Positions 62,986 through 64,000 of a stretch of DNA of 64,000 nucleotides are shown here, one piece after another. The position numbers were made by a program, and so were the translations under genes. The notes below the pieces were generated by a model. It ran no database searches. It saw nothing but the letters and a program-made list of their open reading frames with translations, and was not told the DNA's origin. Each line of letters starts with the position of its first letter. Position 1 is the stretch's first letter. This DNA comes from an uncultured Roseicyclus sp. Lineage in GTDB: Bacteria; Pseudomonadota; Alphaproteobacteria; Rhodobacterales; Rhodobacteraceae. Location: positions 244,818 through 308,817 of the forward strand of contig CAKZPN010000027.1 of assembly GCA_937139335.1 (NCBI GenBank), given 5' to 3'.

Positions 62986-63128
62986 CAGGGCAATCAAGTG
63001 TTTGCCTGAAGGCCACACACCCATGCCGACGGTGCAAGGGTTCGCCACAGGCGCCGACCGTGATCCGAAACACCTGGCGTCGACGGTGGCGATGCTACCC
63101 TGAACGCTGGTTTTTCCGTCGGATCCGC
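62980..63128. other. Junction and pmbA upstream region of foreign origin
   Basis: After GGCGCAGGGCAA the frame gives Cys/Arg-rich non-protein-like sequence (CLKATHPCRRCKGSP and so on) until the pmbA ATG at 63129. I read it as the 5' non-coding region of pmbA from another organism, joined to the permease near 62,985. No hallmarks of a mobile element (inverted ends, target duplication, integrase) are visible. Confidence 0.7.
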
Positions 63129-64000
63129 ATGAGCAAGGATTACCAAGAAGCTGCACTTCCCGAGCCCGACGAGCTGCAGCGATTCGCGCAGCGGGTGCTG
63201 GACATGGCCCGTGACCTCGGCGCCAGCCAGGCCGAAGCCAGCCTGTCGTATTCGCGCGGCTATTCGGTGAGCGTGCGCAACAGCGAGGTCGAGAGCCTGG
63301 AGTTCCAGCGCGACCGCAGCCTCGGCGTGACGGTCTACCTGGGTCATCGGCGCGGCAACGCCTCGACCGGCGACCTCAGTGATGCCGGCCTGCGCGAGGC
63401 TGTGGATGCCGCGACCACCATCGCGCGGGTCACCGAGGAAGATCCCTGCGCCGGCCTGGCCGATGCGTCGCGCATGGCCAGCCTGTTTCCGGACCTGCAA
63501 CTCGACCACCCCTGGGCGCTGACCCCGGAACAGGCCATCGAACGTGCGCGTGCCTGTGAAGGTGCCGCGCTGGCGGTGGACCGGCGCATCGAGCACAGCG
63601 AGGGCGCCGCCATCGCAACCCAGCGCGGCGTGTCGGTCTACGCCAACAGCCACGGCTTCATCGGCGCCCGCAGCGGTACCCAGCACAGCCTGAGCTGTGC
63701 GGTGGTGGCGGCGGCCAACGGCCAGATGCAGCGGGACTACTGGTGGGACGGCGGTCGCAACCCGGAGAAGTTGGAGACGCCGGAGGCCATCGGCCGGCGC
63801 GCCGGCGAGCGCACCGTGGCCCGCCTGGGTGCCCGCACGCTGTCCACCCGCCAGGTCCCGGTGCTGTTTTCGCCCGAGGTCGCACGCGGATTGTTCGGGC
63901 ACTTCGTCGGCGCCATCTCCGGCGGCGCGCTGTACCGGAAGGCGAGCTTCCTGCTGGACCGCATGGACCAGCCGGTCTTCGCGCCCATGGTCCGGCTCAG
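63129..64000 (+). CDS. pmbA: Metalloprotease PmbA/TldE family, 5' part (runs off the right edge)
   Basis: The first 290 codons of PmbA, partner of TldD in a proteolytic complex that degrades small peptides and matures microcins/antitoxins. It matches E. coli PmbA in many segments: VRNSEVESLEFQRDRSLGV, DPCAGLAD, VYANSHGF, RSGTQHSLSC, QRDYWWDGG and GLFGHFVGAISGGALYRKSF-type ending (GHFVGAISGGALYRKASFLL). The style is that of Xanthomonadales rather than alphaproteobacterial proteins. The frame is continuous with the upstream permease by chance. It should belong to a different genome. Confidence 0.88.
   Translation, partial: MSKDYQEAALPEPDELQRFAQRVLDMARDLGASQAEASLSYSRGYSVSVRNSEVESLEFQRDRSLGVTVYLGHRRGNASTGDLSDAGLREAVDAATTIARVTEEDPCAGLADASRMASLFPDLQLDHPWALTPEQAIERARACEGAALAVDRRIEHSEGAAIATQRGVSVYANSHGFIGARSGTQHSLSCAVVAAANGQMQRDYWWDGGRNPEKLETPEAIGRRAGERTVARLGARTLSTRQVPVLFSPEVARGLFGHFVGAISGGALYRKASFLLDRMDQPVFAPMVRL

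Noticed and set aside
62127..64000. A permease-PmbA fusion protein
   Set aside because: The frame is continuous, but the segment between is not protein-like, PmbA has its own start at 63129, and the two halves look like different organisms.

Overview
The window looks like a chromosome segment of a high-GC alphaproteobacterium, most likely of the Rhodobacterales (Roseobacter/Rhodobacter type). The evidence is a strong G/C preference at third codon positions, the argS-dgt-erpA gene order, alphaproteobacterial C-P lyase and ugp operons, a CtrA-like box and a GC-rich hairpin repeat of the kind seen in roseobacters. No rRNA, tRNA, CRISPR array, insertion sequence or origin was seen. The last ~1 kb does not fit: an ABC permease gene breaks off near 62,985 and runs in frame into the upstream region and 5' part of a gammaproteobacterial (Xanthomonadales-like) pmbA gene. 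This is most simply an assembly chimera.

Layout. 1-2,943: housekeeping (argS 5' end, dgt, A-type Fe-S carrier, PepSY protein, xthA). 3,035-7,359: Pho-box-preceded ugpBAEC glycerol-3-phosphate importer. 7,365-13,555: minus-strand sulfur block (SulP carrier, phosphatase/sulfide:quinone oxidoreductase fusion, persulfide dioxygenase-like MBL protein, two YeeE/YedE half-transporters, Crp/Fnr regulator) with a palindromic operator array. 13,725-15,369: orphan peptide-binding protein with terminator. 15,480-17,450: a visibly AT-rich 656-aa GHKL ATPase resembling prokaryotic MORC/MutL-type defence ATPases, the best horizontally acquired candidate here. 17,773-19,388: acyltransferase and CdsA. 19,508-25,271: dipeptide ABC operon with an inserted GFA-family gene and a fused double ATPase. 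25,412-27,518: AhpD-like peroxidase and an Ala-rich Sel1/peptidoglycan-binding protein.

27,735-31,634: four overlapping genes (HAD-UbiA fusion, GtrA, DprE1-like, DprE2-like) that together resemble the mycobacterial decaprenyl-phospho-arabinose donor pathway. 31,759-39,361: exported and uncharacterised proteins (FGE-like, NAGPA-like, TPR, DUF3726 and a partner), with a CtrA-like box.

39,367-56,741: a complete C-P lyase phosphonate region. It holds the transporter phnC-E-E with two phnD paralogues, phnG-H-I-J-K-L-N and phnF, two phnM paralogues, a hexapeptide acetyltransferase, a TIM-barrel protein, a histidine phosphatase, DUF1045 and an embedded CorA-like channel. Pho boxes lie on both strands between phnD and phnM. 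Together with the Pho box before ugp this makes the window a phosphate-starvation locus. 56,809-62,985: aminotransferase, RraA-like aldolase, FadR-type GntR regulator, DUF1028 protein and a peptide-binding protein plus permease, with a GntR-like operator between the divergent genes. A recurring feature is a strong stem-loop directly after each substrate-binding-protein gene that heads a transporter operon.
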